The notes: generated by a model not told the origin, from the letters alone. 64,000 nucleotides of DNA from Granulicella sibirica (GCF_004115155.1 NZ_RDSM01000001.1:2549795-2613794), one strand, 5' to 3'; positions 19,715 through 29,714 are shown, counted from the first letter of the stretch. Translations and numbers: made by a program.

Positions 19715-20055
19715 GATCACTCCCAGGAGTCCTGCAGAAATGTTTCGGCAAGCATACAGGAGAGGCTTTCGACCCTCTCGAGGAATGAACGACAGAGGGG
19801 CCGAACATCTCTAAGCTTTTAACTTGCTGTGGGTTAACCCGGCCGAAGCTTTTTTCGCAAAAAGTACGCAGAGAATACTCTTGACATCCTACATGTTCTC
19901 TTTGGGAACCGACCGCGCGAGACTGGCTTGATGCCGTCTCCCCCCGGTCTAAAAAATTACTCCGCTATTGACGAGAACCCTGAACCGAGGGGTCTGACGC
20001 TTTGCTGCCTTGCGCGCAAACAACCTCCACGCAGCGTACTTTTCGAGGAGAAATC
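19715..20055. other. Divergent intergenic region, no gene seen
   Basis: Gap between the AI-2E transporter (minus) and the short plus-strand ORF at 20056. TTGACA occurs at 19881-19886 but without a convincing -10 at the right distance. Nothing else recognised. Confidence 0.4.
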
Positions 20056-20319
20056 ATGTCAGATAACGTCATCGTCTTCGGTCTTTATGGCAGCATCGTC
20101 AATCCACCGCCAGATGCTCCCAATCGAGCACAAACTCTTACCGGATCGATGACAGTGGATGTGACGACGGGAGCGATCATCACACTGGGCTACGATGCAA
20201 TCGGAAGCGGCACGTTCACTCCAGACACCACGAGTTTCGTGATAGCAGAGAAAACAGGCTATTCGGAAGCTTGCCCGAATAGCCTGCCTTCCCGTCGTGT
20301 GCGTTCAATTCAGGGATGA
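20056..20319 (+). CDS. Short ORF, probably a truncated beta-rich protein
   Basis: 87 residues from the ATG at 20056, preceded by GAGGAGA at good distance. MSDNVIVFGLYG starts without a signal peptide; LTGSMTVDVTTGAIITLGYDAIGSGTFTPDT resembles the first strands of acidobacterial PEP-CTERM-type secreted proteins. The last 23 codons run through the hairpin that terminates the opposite gene, so the natural C-terminus is probably lost. No family assigned. Confidence 0.4.
   Translation: MSDNVIVFGLYGSIVNPPPDAPNRAQTLTGSMTVDVTTGAIITLGYDAIGSGTFTPDTTSFVIAEKTGYSEACPNSLPSRRVRSIQG
20247..20286 (-). terminator. Intrinsic terminator of the SBBP-repeat gene
   Basis: CAGGCTATTCGG (20255-20266) and CCGAATAGCCTG (20275-20286) form a perfect 12-bp stem with an 8-base loop. 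Reading on the minus strand the stem is followed by TTTTCTCTG. It lies about 40 bases after the stop of the SBBP gene at 20323. Confidence 0.75.
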
Positions 20320-20322
20320 TCG

Positions 20323-23053
20323 TTACTGCTCGATCAGCGCGTTAACCTTCTGCGTTCCCGAGTCATCCCCGATGCTCACCGTGACAGTGACCGGGTTGGT
20401 AAGCCCCGTTAGAATCGCACCGCGACCGGTTGCCGCCAGGATGTACTTTCCTTTCGAGCAGCCACCGGTAGCGGCGACAGGAGTAGGTGTCGATCCATTG
20501 CTCGGAATGGTGTACGGCCCCGCTCCTGTGATGGCAGTCACGATGCTCACTCCATTGATCGTCCCATGGTAGCTGTAGCCTGCACCATCCTTCACAAAGG
20601 AGTTCTTCGGGATTATGACCGAAGAGGGCCCGACGGTGATGGTGACGGATTCGTTGATCGGATCGATGGTGCCGCCGGCGCCCGGCGAGAAGTTCGCCGC
20701 GAGGACAAAGCTGTCCTCTGTACTGCGGTTCACCGCGGCTTCCACAACCGGGGCGAAGCTGCAAAACGGTATGCCAAAGGAGAATTTGCTTATGGTCATG
20801 GCTCCGAGCTCATAAGCCTCCCCCTCCGGGGTCGGGCGATAAGAATTCGGCCAGGTGGTCTGGTAGGCACCCGGAGTCGTCGGGTAGTTTTTCGGCGTAT
20901 GATCGACGTCCGCTTGGACCGACCTGCCCTGCATGTAGGCATTTCCTGAGGAATCTAAGGCAACAAAACGATTCATATCGTAACCGTTTCCCCCGATGCG
21001 GGTGGAATAGACCAGTCCGGTGCCCGTTGCGTTCAGCCTGGTAAGAAAATCATCCGAAATGTCGGTGTTAAGACTGTGATCGTCTGTGGTGACCTTCTGA
21101 AATGCCTCCGCCGTCACGGGAAACTTCGGGTCGCTGGTCTCACCCGAGATGTAGGCCTCCCCTGCTGAGTTCACGACGATCGCCTCGCCAGTACTAAGAA
21201 AGCGGCTTCCCCCGGCGAGTAAGGTGCTGTAGACGAGGGCCGTACCCGTGGGATTGAACTTGGTGACGAATGCGGGATAGCAAAGTAGGTTGCAACCTGT
21301 TGTTGTCTCGAACGCTCCTGGTGTAGTTGGGACCATGCTGTAAGAGGATGTGCTTCCTGTGACGTAGGCAGACCCTGCGGAATCAGCGGCAATCGCCTGC
21401 GGAAGCCCTTGGAAGAAGGTGGAGTACACCACCGCGCTCGCCGTCGGATTGATCTTCATGATGAACGGGACGAGACCGTTATGTGGAGGTACCGTCAGAT
21501 ACGCTCCCGGCGTGACTGGAAAGTCGGGATAGTTCTCAGTGAATCCCGTGAGATAGATGTTGTGCGAGGCATCGATCGCCATGCCCTGGAGGACTACGCC
21601 TCCGCCCGCCACCAGCGCCGAATACACCAGGTCCGATCCCTGAGGGTTCAGCTTCGTAATGAAGGCAACATCCTGGTTGTTGTTGATGGGGCCCGTTCGA
21701 AAGACTCCCGGGGTCACCGGAAAGCCGTTCGCGTAGGTGGTGCCGGCGACATACGCATTCCCCGCTTCATCGAGCGCGATCACATTGCCTGGTGTCTGAA
21801 ACTGTTCGCCACTATCCGATAGGAAAGTGGAGTAGACAAGGCCTGTACCCGAGGTATTGAGCTCCGTCACAAACCGAGCCGATGGGTCGCTAAACTTGCG
21901 CTGGTAAGCACCCGGTGTTGTGGGGAAGGTGGAACTGTACGCCCCGGCCATGTTGTACGCCTGGCCCGGGATATAAGCATTCCCTGCCTTGCTGACCGCA
22001 ATGGAGCCCGGCTGCGCGTAGCCCTGGGAGTCTGTGAGGTATGTGCTGTAAACGAGAGCGGAACCATCCTGGTTGAACTTCGTGACAAAGAGACCATAAC
22101 CGGGAGTCTTCGTCTTCGTCTCGTAGGCCCCAGGCGTCGTCGGCACACCCGACTGGCCGAAATCGCAATAGCCGAGAACGTACGCATTCCCCTGGGCATC
22201 GACCCCGATGCCATAAGCGCTCTCATCTCCGGGACCACCAAAGTAGGTCGAGTAGGCGAGCGTTGGATCGATGGTAAGTTGCCTGCTGCGGTCGTACTCC
22301 CCAATACGGAACCGGACCTCGTTCGTCCCCGCGAGAACGAAACTGCCATCCACCAGATGCCGCTTCTGCCCGGCGTCCGTCTGGTAGAGGACGGGTTTGT
22401 GAAGGAGAATTCCCTTGCCATCCGCAGTAAGATCACCCGCCTCATTAATCCCCAACCGCACGTCCCCGCCCTTCGAGGTCCCATCGACCTTGAACCCGAT
22501 GGCACTCGTATCGGCACCTGGCTGCACAACAAAATCGAACTCGAGTTGCTTCTGATTCCCGTAGTAGATAAGATCCACCCCCGGGTAAACCTTGCCGTAC
22601 TCTACTTTCCCGAAGCTTGGCACGCTCGTATGCCACTTCGAGGGATCATTACCGACAAGGTAATTGCTTGTGCCCGGAAGAGGCTCGAGGCCGGAGGCGT
22701 TCTTGAGTGTGTTGGCGGCCCCGAGCAGGCTCACATGAAGGATCCTCTCCACCGCAGGTGGCAGGACTCCCTTGGAAGCGTCTCGATCCCCATCGTGGAG
22801 CCTCGCGCCAACCAGCGTGAACTCGGCCTTGTCCTGGGAGAAGAAAATCGAATATCCGCCTGCCTTGAGCCATGAAACCGAAGCGCGGATCGGCTTGGCC
22901 CTGGTTCGCGGTAAAGCTCAAGGGCAACCTGCCGTAGGCTGCGACTACATTGGGCGAAGCGATGGGTGCCGAGGAATGGTCGGAAGCAAGGGCAGGCGAG
23001 AGCATGGACGCAAAGCCGCAGAGAACGGCCAGAAGTTTGGGGGTAAGTTTCAT
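20323..23053 (-). pseudogene. SBBP-repeat secreted protein, interrupted by one frameshift
   Basis: The first frame starts at 23053 (GGAG eight bases before) with a signal peptide (MKLTPKLLAVLCGFASMLSPALA) and the family opening LPLSFTANQGQADPRFGF. Near 22857 the frame shifts: translation in the second frame continues correctly as GGYSIFFSQDKAEFTLVGARLHDG into VERILHVSLLGAANT and on to 20323. Seven beta-propeller-like SBBP units follow (VDAQGNAYVLGY, LDEAGNAYVAGT, ADSAGSAYVTGS and others), each linked by TTPGAY/VTPGVF strings. The C-terminus is Ig-like. Expected to be exported; function unknown. Sequencing error, decay or phase variation could explain the shift; the run at the site is CAAGGCAGGCGG. 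Confidence 0.75.
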
Positions 23054-23446
23054 GCGAAGCGCTCCAGCGGGATCATGACGGTTTGCACTCTGGTGAGGGA
23101 ATGACAGTCATGCGCGGAAACGACTGGCATAGTGGTCGGCTGACGTAGACGATCTTATATGGAGCATAAGGCCGACTGTATGAAGTCCTCGCACACTAAA
23201 CTCAGCGGCTGAAATGATCGGGCGTCAAGAGCGAACTCTACTTTCAGAGACTCGCCAATTGGGGATATTAGGGATATTGGACATGTTTCGTCGTGAAGGC
23301 AACGACACCCCGTGCGTGGAGTGACGAACCGCCTGAAAGTCTGTGATTTCGGCAACGTCGGGGGATTTGGCTGCCCAGGCGGGCGAGGTTCCCGAGTATC
23401 AACAGATTGCATGTTGAGTGGGGCCTTCGGATAAACTTCGGGGCAT

Positions 23447-23776
23447 ATGGATCTCCAGACCGACATCGACGAAATCAGGGCAAAAATCGCTGCGCTCGAG
23501 GTCGATCGAGATCGGTGCACATCCCCCGACGTAAAGGCAAATATCCAGTCGGAAATTGAACGATGGATACGAATTCATGCTCACGTCTTGCTGTCTACGC
23601 GATTTGCTAATCCCGACGTAGAAGGAGCGGATCTTGCGCCTGAGGAACCCGTCAGGGAGCCACGCAGCGGCGTTGTGCGTGACCTCGTCACCGCAAGACG
23701 GCGGTTCGTCATTGTGTTCGCTCTCGGCTTGATGGTCGGAGCTGCTGTTCTCTGGCTTTTTCTGCGAGCGAGGTAA
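23447..23776 (+). CDS. Small tail-anchored coiled-coil protein
   Basis: 109 residues. N-terminus is charged and helical (IDEIRAKIAALEVDRDRC), followed by a variable middle, and the C-terminus is one membrane helix (RFVIVFALGLMVGAAVLWLFL) ending in RAR. The layout is that of a tail-anchored inner-membrane protein. I prefer this frame to the overlapping minus ORF at 23399-23869, which has no such organisation. No family recognised; stands alone. Confidence 0.5.
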   Translation: MDLQTDIDEIRAKIAALEVDRDRCTSPDVKANIQSEIERWIRIHAHVLLSTRFANPDVEGADLAPEEPVREPRSGVVRDLVTARRRFVIVFALGLMVGAAVLWLFLRAR

Positions 23777-24330
23777 TGGGGGCTTCTGCCAAGCAGCGAA
23801 CGTCCTTGGAAGTCGCGTTGTCGGCAACTTCGACCCACGCCGAAGCCAATCGGAATCGAAGTTGGTCAAAACGCCGTTTCGCTAGCCGACGATCCCAAGA
23901 AAACTCTCTAAAGCGGTTATGGTTACAGGCAAGCGCGCGTTGCTGATGGGGACCCATGCGAGCCACAACCCCTCGACCTGCCCTCGGCCCCCCTTTTGTC
24001 CTCCGAGTGACATCGAGACATCGTGCGGCACTAGCCCAGATCAGTCTCGCAGGTGGTGCTCGTTGAAGCCGCGGCTTCGCACCAAATCAGTTGGCACCAA
24101 GGCCAGCGAGGACGAGTTCGCGGTTTGCAGACTCGCGCCCGGGCGCGAAAGCTGACGTTCTCGGAGGGGATTCGGGCGTAGCTTTTGGAGCCGAAGAAGT
24201 GGGCGATGACGAGGCTGGTCGTGGTAGGTGCGCAAAGTTGGCGCATTCTTGTGTCAGATCAGACACGCAGTCCAGCCGCTTTGAGGATGATGGCACCGAG
24301 ACGCTTGTGGTCGTCCAACGTTTGGAAGCA
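23777..24330. other. Region without a supported gene
   Basis: Several short overlapping frames on both strands, none with recognisable features. An open frame continuous with the zinc-finger ORF reaches back to 24091, but that extension looks low in protein character. Confidence 0.3.
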
Positions 24331-25011
24331 ATGCGCGCTGAAAAAAGCAGATTTGCCGCAGCCGTAGAGTTGCTGAGTCAGGTGAACAGGAACGGACGCG
24401 CAGACACTATGACCATGCTGAGGGCGATTCACGATCTAAGGATCGTTGATCCTGGGACACTCGGTTTGATCTACCAGACTCATGAACTTCTAAACAGGAA
24501 CTCGACCAGAAATGCTCAGGCAGCAGCCTTTCTTCCCTATGCGCACATCACCTTCTGTGGACTGCTGAATGAGTTTCCGCTGCGCCTCTTTCCCGTCGGT
24601 GTGGAGGCTGTCAGTCTGCCTGATGTGCGAAGCGAAGGCATACTGCATGCGATCTATTACCAACTTCGTCTAGACTTTCTGGGACAGCGAGAGATTGAAA
24701 CGTGTCTCAACTGCGGCGGGCATTTTCCTGTTTATAGACGAGGAACGCGTGGTTGCAAACCTAGATGTCGAACCGCAATAAGCAACCGAAGTTACTGGGC
24801 AGACAACGCAGGGAAAATCAACACTACAAGACGCACGATAGCTTTGAGTCAAAAGCAAGAATGCGAGGAGGACGATGGCACTGACAAAGCGCGGTACAAC
24901 ATGGCACACGCAATTCTTCGTGGACGGACACGTTTCGAGGAAGATGCTGGAGCATTACAGCCACGTGAGGCAGGAAGCGAAGTGCGAAGCCGTGAACACA
25001 CTCTCGGCTAA
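24331..25011 (+). CDS. CGNC-like zinc-binding ORF with read-through tail
   Basis: 226 residues from ATG 24331 (GGA five bases before; an in-frame start at 24091 would add 80). A helical middle leads to CLNCGGHFPVYRRGTRGCKPRCRTAISNRSYW, in which C-x2-C...C-x3-C followed by an aromatic-basic helix resembles the CGNC/RNA-binding zinc-finger tail of small bacterial regulators. The last 46 residues overlap the integrase remnant in another frame, so the true stop was probably lost with the deletion there. The N-terminal half matches no family known to me. Confidence 0.4.
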   Translation: MRAEKSRFAAAVELLSQVNRNGRADTMTMLRAIHDLRIVDPGTLGLIYQTHELLNRNSTRNAQAAAFLPYAHITFCGLLNEFPLRLFPVGVEAVSLPDVRSEGILHAIYYQLRLDFLGQREIETCLNCGGHFPVYRRGTRGCKPRCRTAISNRSYWADNAGKINTTRRTIALSQKQECEEDDGTDKARYNMAHAILRGRTRFEEDAGALQPREAGSEVRSREHTLG

Positions 25012-25156
25012 GCGTCCCAGTAAAGCAACAATCGGAGGTTACGACACGAAGAACGACACAACCAGCCTAGCTGCTGTCGAGGTTCCTTCGGATGTTGTTG
25101 ATTTGGTGGTAGGCACGAGCGGATTCGAACCGCTGACCTCTACCGTGTCAAGGTAG
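24875..25156 (+). pseudogene. Tyrosine recombinase with almost the entire middle deleted
   Basis: ATG 24875 has an AGGAGG site three bases before it. The product begins MALTKRGTTWHTQFFVDG, the usual first residues of phage/island integrases, and then jumps to HVSRKMLEHYSHVRQEAKCEAVNTLSAKR, the end of the catalytic domain including the active tyrosine (EHYSHV). About 300 residues, with the R-H-R catalytic residues, are missing between them. The frame then runs into the 3' end of tRNA-Val. This is the remnant of an element that used that tRNA as its attachment site. Confidence 0.75.
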
Positions 25157-25183
25157 CGCTCTAACCAACTGAGCTACGCGCCT
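25107..25183 (-). tRNA. tRNA-Val (GAC)
   Basis: Acceptor stem AGGCGCG pairs with CGTGCCT (one G-T), D-arm GCTCAGTTGGTTAGAGC, anticodon stem CTACC/GGTAG with loop TTGACAC giving anticodon GAC, T-arm AGCGGTTCGAATCCGCT, discriminator A and an encoded CCA. The gene reads toward lower coordinates and its 3' end touches the integrase remnant, marking the attachment site. Confidence 0.95.
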
Positions 25184-25762
25184 GCTATGTTTTCAACCAG
25201 TTGTCCTAACTCATTGATTCTACTGGTCAACCTGAATTTCCATACTTTCTCCAGATTCCACACTTTCCATTGAATATGACCAATTTCCGGGGGAAACATC
25301 CAGTAAACATCCAGTAAGAGACACCAGAGTTGCTGTGGAGGAGACCTGAATCTCGCGGCACTGTCACTGCCTCTTATGATTGTAGCAAAAGTGGTCTCTC
25401 TTTTGACGATCTCGATCTCTTCGGCGGAGAAACTTAACAGCCGAACAGCGATTTGCTGCCAACATTCCTTCTCTTGAAGCGTCCCGCACTTGAGTGGTGC
25501 TCCCAATCGACCACAGTGTCCGATAAAAAGCTCCTCCTCTAGCCATAAAACAGTCGCCGAGGGCTCTATGCGCCTTTCTCGACTGTTATTGCCCGCTATC
25601 CATACTGCCTTTGTCGTCTATCGAGCGCATATCCAGCGGTGATCTAAACTCAGGGACAACGATCTCGTCCGTTCCGTTGTAGGCGTCTCCTACGTCTTTG
25701 CCCTACTGGCCTGGGAACCCCGGGGCGCGCCGCATCGTCGACTCTTATCACAGCCGCTTTAA
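25184..25762. other. Region between tRNA-Val and the IS6 element, no supported gene
   Basis: Holds short frames on both strands with no recognisable domain. AAACATCCAGT is repeated in tandem at 25294-25304 and 25305-25315. Base composition changes here toward lower GC than the left half of the window. Confidence 0.4.
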
Positions 25763-26573
25763 GGCTCTGTTGCATTAACCCTGTTGCGCACAGTTAGCGC
25801 TAACGCTGTTCGCGTAGGCAGCGATCGTGAAGACCTCGAACAGCTTGTTTACAAAACGCACCTCGTCTTGGACGTTCGGCTTGCAGGTAAGGCAATGAGC
25901 TCTGCGGATCATCCGCATAACTTCGAAGGCTTTGATGGTAGCGGCTGCCGTCTTCATCCTTTGAAAGCCCCGTGTCGGGCGAATGGCTCGCTTGATTGCT
26001 GCATGATCCGCCTCAATGATGTTGTTCAATTACTTGCACGTGTGATGCTTGGTCGACCCTGACAACTTGCCCTCTTGCTGCAGCCTGCTGATAGCTTGAG
26101 GATACGATCCATGGGCTGTCGTAATCGGGGAGGGTGGCAGTGGCGCATGATCATTAATGCTTTTCCGAGGAAACGATAGGCTGCCCGGGTGTTCCGCCGG
26201 TCCGTCAACATGAAGTCGATTAGCAGGCCATGCTTGTCGACAGCCCGGAACAGGTACTTCCACTTGCCGCCAACCTTCACATATGTCTCGTCCACGCGGC
26301 GCGAGGTCGCTCGGTAGCTTTGATAGCATCGAACCTCGCTTTTCGAGTTCAGGTGCATAGCGATGGACCCAGCGCTTGATCGTGGACGGATCTACTTCCA
26401 CGCCGCGCTCCTGCATCATCTCGGCCAGATCGCGATAGGAGATCCCGTAGTTGCAGTACCAGCGAACACACACCAGGATGATCTCAATAGGAAAACGTCG
26501 ACGCTTGAACATGAGCCATCCCAACGTCTCTACGCCGCCCAAGCTCCTGGCACCGTTCTAAAGCAACAGTGCC
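25763..26573 (-). mobile_element. IS6-family insertion sequence, both ends present, transposase broken
   Basis: The left end reads GGCTCTGTTGC (25763) and the right end, on the opposite strand, GGCACTGTTGC (from 26573), matching the GGcaCTGTTGCA ends of IS6/IS26 elements; total 811 bp is normal for the family. No target duplication is evident: the flanks CGCTTTAA and CTTTTCCC differ. The inner transposase has frameshifts, so it cannot move by itself. Confidence 0.8.
25775..26512 (-). pseudogene. IS6-family transposase with two frameshifts
   Basis: Starts MFKRRRFPIEIILVCVRWYCNYGISYRDLAEMMQERGVEVDPSTIKRWVHRYAPELEKR in one frame; changes frame near 26290 to RRVDETYVKVGGKWKYLFRAVDKHGLLIDF (first catalytic Asp in DETY, then LTDRRN), and again near 26030 to MNNIIEADHAAIKRAIRPTRGF (final catalytic Glu). 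Assembled in order, the three frames give the whole IS6 DDE transposase of about 240 residues. Confidence 0.8.
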
Positions 26574-26839
26574 CTTTTCCCGGGGCCGCGGACATTCAGT
26601 CGCCAACTCCCGGGTCCAAAGCTATCGTTCAGTGTCTCGAGTCTGACGGTACACGCCCATTCTTCGCTAACCATCCCCTTCCGCTGGCGTTTACGGAGTA
26701 ACTGCCGCGTGCGCTCCGCTATGGCTCCCACAACGCTCACTGATTATGGTCACGAGAATGGTGTTTGCTTCTAGCCGATTGCAGAACATCACCCTCGTGA
26801 CGCGCATCATAAGGGACAGAAAGATGGGCCCAAACGGTT

Positions 26840-27721
26840 CTACGCGGCGTAGCTTCCCATGGCATTCAGCTGGGTCAACATCTCGGCTGATAGCTCAAGG
26901 TCAACAGCCTCTAAATTCTCTTTTAGATGTAGCAGTGACGAGGTTCCGGGAATGAGCAGAATATTGGGCGACCGTTTCAATAGCCAATGAAGCGCCACCT
27001 GCAATGAGGTGGCGTTTACCGAGGCAGCTGCAACGTCCAACTCAGCAGACTGAAGCGGTGTCATTCCGCCAAGCGGGAAATACGGTACGTAGGCGACGCC
27101 TTCTTTATCAAGTTGGTCTATGAAGGCATCGTCCCGGCGTTGGGCCACGTTGTAAAAGTTCTGAACGCAGACAATCTGCGCAATCTTCTTTGCTTCCGCA
27201 TACTGCTGGGGAGACACGTTGCTCACGCCCAAATGGCGAATAAGGCCTTGCCGCTGCAATTCGGCAAGCGCAGTCATTGGCTCCTCAATCGATCCCTCTG
27301 TGGGCCACAACTCGCCGCCTACCCGTAGGTTTACAATTTCCAGCGCATCGAGACCAAGGTTACGCAGGTTCTCATGTGCGCCAGCGGTGATATCACTGGC
27401 GGAGACCGCAGGGATCCAAGAGCCACTGTCCCCACGGCGCCAACCCAGCTTCGTAACAATAACGAGGTCGTCGCGATAAGGATGAAGCGTCTGTCTAATG
27501 ATCTGATTGACCGAGTGTGGACCGTAGTAGTCGCTTGTGTCGATATGATTAACGCCCGCCGCAATTACCTCGTTTAGGACCGCGGAACCCCCGTCACGAG
27601 CCTTTGATGGTCCGTATGCGTGTGGCCCTGCCAACTGCATCGCGCCAAAACCCATGCGGCGAACCTGCAGCTGTGTACCGGGAAAGGTGAACATGCCACC
27701 GAGATCAGCTTGGTTTGTCAT
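26840..27721 (-). CDS. Aldo/keto reductase
   Basis: 293 residues, slightly short but complete for the AKR barrel. The catalytic set is visible: D and Y in HIDTSDYYGPH (near 60-67), K in VTKLGW (near 90). The usual catalytic His region reads EIVNLRVGG, so the His is replaced, as in some AKR subfamilies. GVSNVS and the cofactor-binding IPGTSS near the C-terminus fit NADPH binding. Cytosolic, substrate unknown. TAGGAGAG precedes the ATG. It stands alone between two IS6 remnants. Confidence 0.9.
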   Translation of the reverse strand: MTNQADLGGMFTFPGTQLQVRRMGFGAMQLAGPHAYGPSKARDGGSAVLNEVIAAGVNHIDTSDYYGPHSVNQIIRQTLHPYRDDLVIVTKLGWRRGDSGSWIPAVSASDITAGAHENLRNLGLDALEIVNLRVGGELWPTEGSIEEPMTALAELQRQGLIRHLGVSNVSPQQYAEAKKIAQIVCVQNFYNVAQRRDDAFIDQLDKEGVAYVPYFPLGGMTPLQSAELDVAAASVNATSLQVALHWLLKRSPNILLIPGTSSLLHLKENLEAVDLELSAEMLTQLNAMGSYAA

Positions 27722-28100
27722 TATTTAGAACTCTCCTAATGTTAGATTCGTAAGCCTTCGCTTCATGTATTGAAGCTGAAGCCGGCAGTCGTGGGTCGGC
27801 CGGCTTCGCGTTCATGACACATTCAATCGGATGCGATTGGAACGTCATTCACACCATGCAAACGGTTCCCGCCAACTATGCTTGCTACTCATACGGCGGA
27901 CCGAGCGGCTTTGCGTTCCACAATGTCCGCCTCGCCGAGGCGCGTGCCTGTCCGCTCAAATCGGTCATAGCGATCGCCGGGACGTATGGGATAGCGTTGG
28001 TCCATCAAGAATCAACTCACCGGCCTGAGCGAGATATTCCTGCTTAGCGTCGACATTATGCCAGGCCCTTGGACCTGTCGCATCAACAACCCGGGCACAG
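27722..28100. other. Region upstream of the aldo/keto reductase, no supported gene
   Basis: Short frames only. The minus strand has fragments that look once-coding but match no family I could name. It may hold the reductase promoter near 27730-27780; no clear boxes seen. Confidence 0.3.
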
Positions 28101-28140
28101 CTTGTCTGTCTCGACACCTAATCAGGTCGAGACAAACAAG
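28101..28140. repeat. 15-bp near-perfect inverted repeat
   Basis: CTTGTCTGTCTCGAC (28101-28115) pairs with GTCGAGACAAACAAG (28126-28140) with one mismatch around a 10-base spacer. No T-run follows, so an operator or an end of a mobile element is more likely than a terminator. It borders the second IS6 remnant. Confidence 0.5.
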
Positions 28141-28149
28141 ATGTCGAAG

Positions 28150-28787
28150 GGATTAATCAATCATTCTCACACGCTGCTTACAGGTGAGGCGATGCCCCCG
28201 CCAGGTAACGCGTAGTACTTCAAAGTACTCGATCGAAGCGGCCGCGTGCTCATCGCCTGAGCCTCTCAGGGGGGCCAATGACTCGCGTGGGTGCGCCATG
28301 GTCGACTTCAATGATGTTGTGCAGGTATTTGCAGGTACGCTATTTGTCGCGGCAGATAGCCCATCCTCCCGTTGCAGGTCGCGGCTCGTTTCGGATACGA
28401 ACCGAGTTGGTACGAGGTGAGCGGGGGCAGCCAATGGTCATGATCGCCAGTGCTCTTCCCGGATAGCAATGGGTTGCCGGAGTATCGCCGCTGCCGCCTA
28501 CCTCCTTCACATACGTCTCATCCAAACGCCACAAAGCAGTTCGCTAGCCCTGGTACCAGCGCACCCGCTTGTCCAACTCCGGCGCATTCAACGCGTGATG
28601 GTTAAACCGTCTACCCAACGGCGCTCCTGCATCATCTCCATGAGATCCAAGTAGCTAACGTCGTACTGACAGTAACGATAAACCTACAGCAGGATGATTT
28701 CTGCAGGGAGCGCCGGCGCTTGAAGATAATTTATTCAATGCCCCCGTCCTGATGTGAACTTCCAGTCGTGACTGATGAAACAGAGCC
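28150..28787 (-). mobile_element. Second, strongly decayed IS6-family element
   Basis: The right end reads GGCTCTGTTTCATCA on the minus strand (ending 28787), close to the IS6 end at 25763. Internal pieces, in several frames, are FKRRR..., MEMMQERRW, WRLDETYVKE (first catalytic Asp), LAIMTIG and IEVDH. The left end is not found. Compared with the copy at 25763-26573 it carries many more substitutions and stops. Confidence 0.65.
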
Positions 28788-28827
28788 GAAGATCCCATGA
28801 TCTGGCACCAACGTGGGGTGCTCCGAG

Positions 28828-29714
28828 TTAACGTTCTGCTTTCAATGCTGCGTCATAGCACGCGCGCGCAATCGCCGCTATTGTGTGCTCCACAGCAGCT
28901 TCGTCAGCATGTGCATCTCTTACTAAGATCGCCAGTGCTAGGCGCCGCCCGTCGGAAGCGTGATCAATGCGACATCGTTTGTTGCTGCTGCCATGTTGTT
29001 GTTATATCCTGCCGTGCCCGTCTTATAAGCGACAATCGTTCCAGCGGGTAGCAGCCCGCATATCCTGTTCGGAAAAGATGGGGAGGAACTCATAATGCTG
29101 AGCAGGTACTTTGTGTTCCCGTGAGTGAGGAGGGAGTTCTCCGCGAGCATGCAAAGGAGCTTTACAAACGTGGCAGGTTCACCGGTGTTACGGTACTGTC
29201 GCCGTTCATCATCATGCATGCTTGCTTCCGAGTCTCGTATCTGAATACCCTGAAGGCCGAGTGAATCGAGATACTGCTGAACCGGTGCCGTTCCGCCCAT
29301 CTGCCGCAGCAGTATGTCATTGGCGGTATTATCCGGATGCCCAACCCAGAGTTCCGGTAACTGACGCAGAGGCACATCGACGTTCGCAGCGGTGTACATA
29401 TCCTGCAATGGGCTGAAAGTATCCTTATAGGTGTCTGAAGGTAAAGAGTGCACTGACTGGTCTAAGGAGAGCTTTCCTTGCCCGACTGCGTGTAGAACTG
29501 CGACATTAAGTAGAAACTTGAAAGCAGATTGCATCGGCTCTTGACCATGCGGGTTGAGGTCGCAATTCAGGTTCTGCCACGCAGCGAACAAGCCACTGAG
29601 ACGATGCCATGAGCCTCTTTGGCGAGATCGTGAATCTGTTGCTGAAGAGGTAACTGGGCTTGAGTGAAGGCGGGAAGGAGTGTGAGCAGTGTGGGCAGTG
29701 CGACACGAAGCATT
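28828..29714 (-). pseudogene. Class A beta-lactamase (subclass A2-like), inactivated by two frameshifts
   Basis: Begins at ATG 29714 with a signal peptide (MLRVALPTLLTLLPAFTQAQ). The frame shifts near 29612, then continues with S-x-x-K as SAFK in PMQSAFKFLLNVAVL, DNTANDIL, E in DSEASMHDDERRQYRNT, and KTGT in VAYKTGTAGYNNN. A second shift near 28945 ends that frame after LPTGGA; the neighbouring frame continues GRRLALAILVRD and AIARACYDAA to TAA at 28828. The serine-hydrolase catalytic residues themselves remain. The motif set resembles the PER/CfxA-like subgroup; resistance is not expected unless the shifts are sequencing errors. Confidence 0.8.

Noticed and set aside
23399..23869. Minus-strand ORF overlapping the tail-anchored protein
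   Set aside because: No domain or ordered features; the plus-strand frame has a proper helix-plus-anchor layout.
25174..25506. Minus ORF overlapping the tRNA-Val start
   Set aside because: Its end runs through the tRNA gene and no family is visible.
25755..26581. Target-site duplication of the IS6 element
   Set aside because: The 8-base flanks CGCTTTAA and CTTTTCCC do not match.
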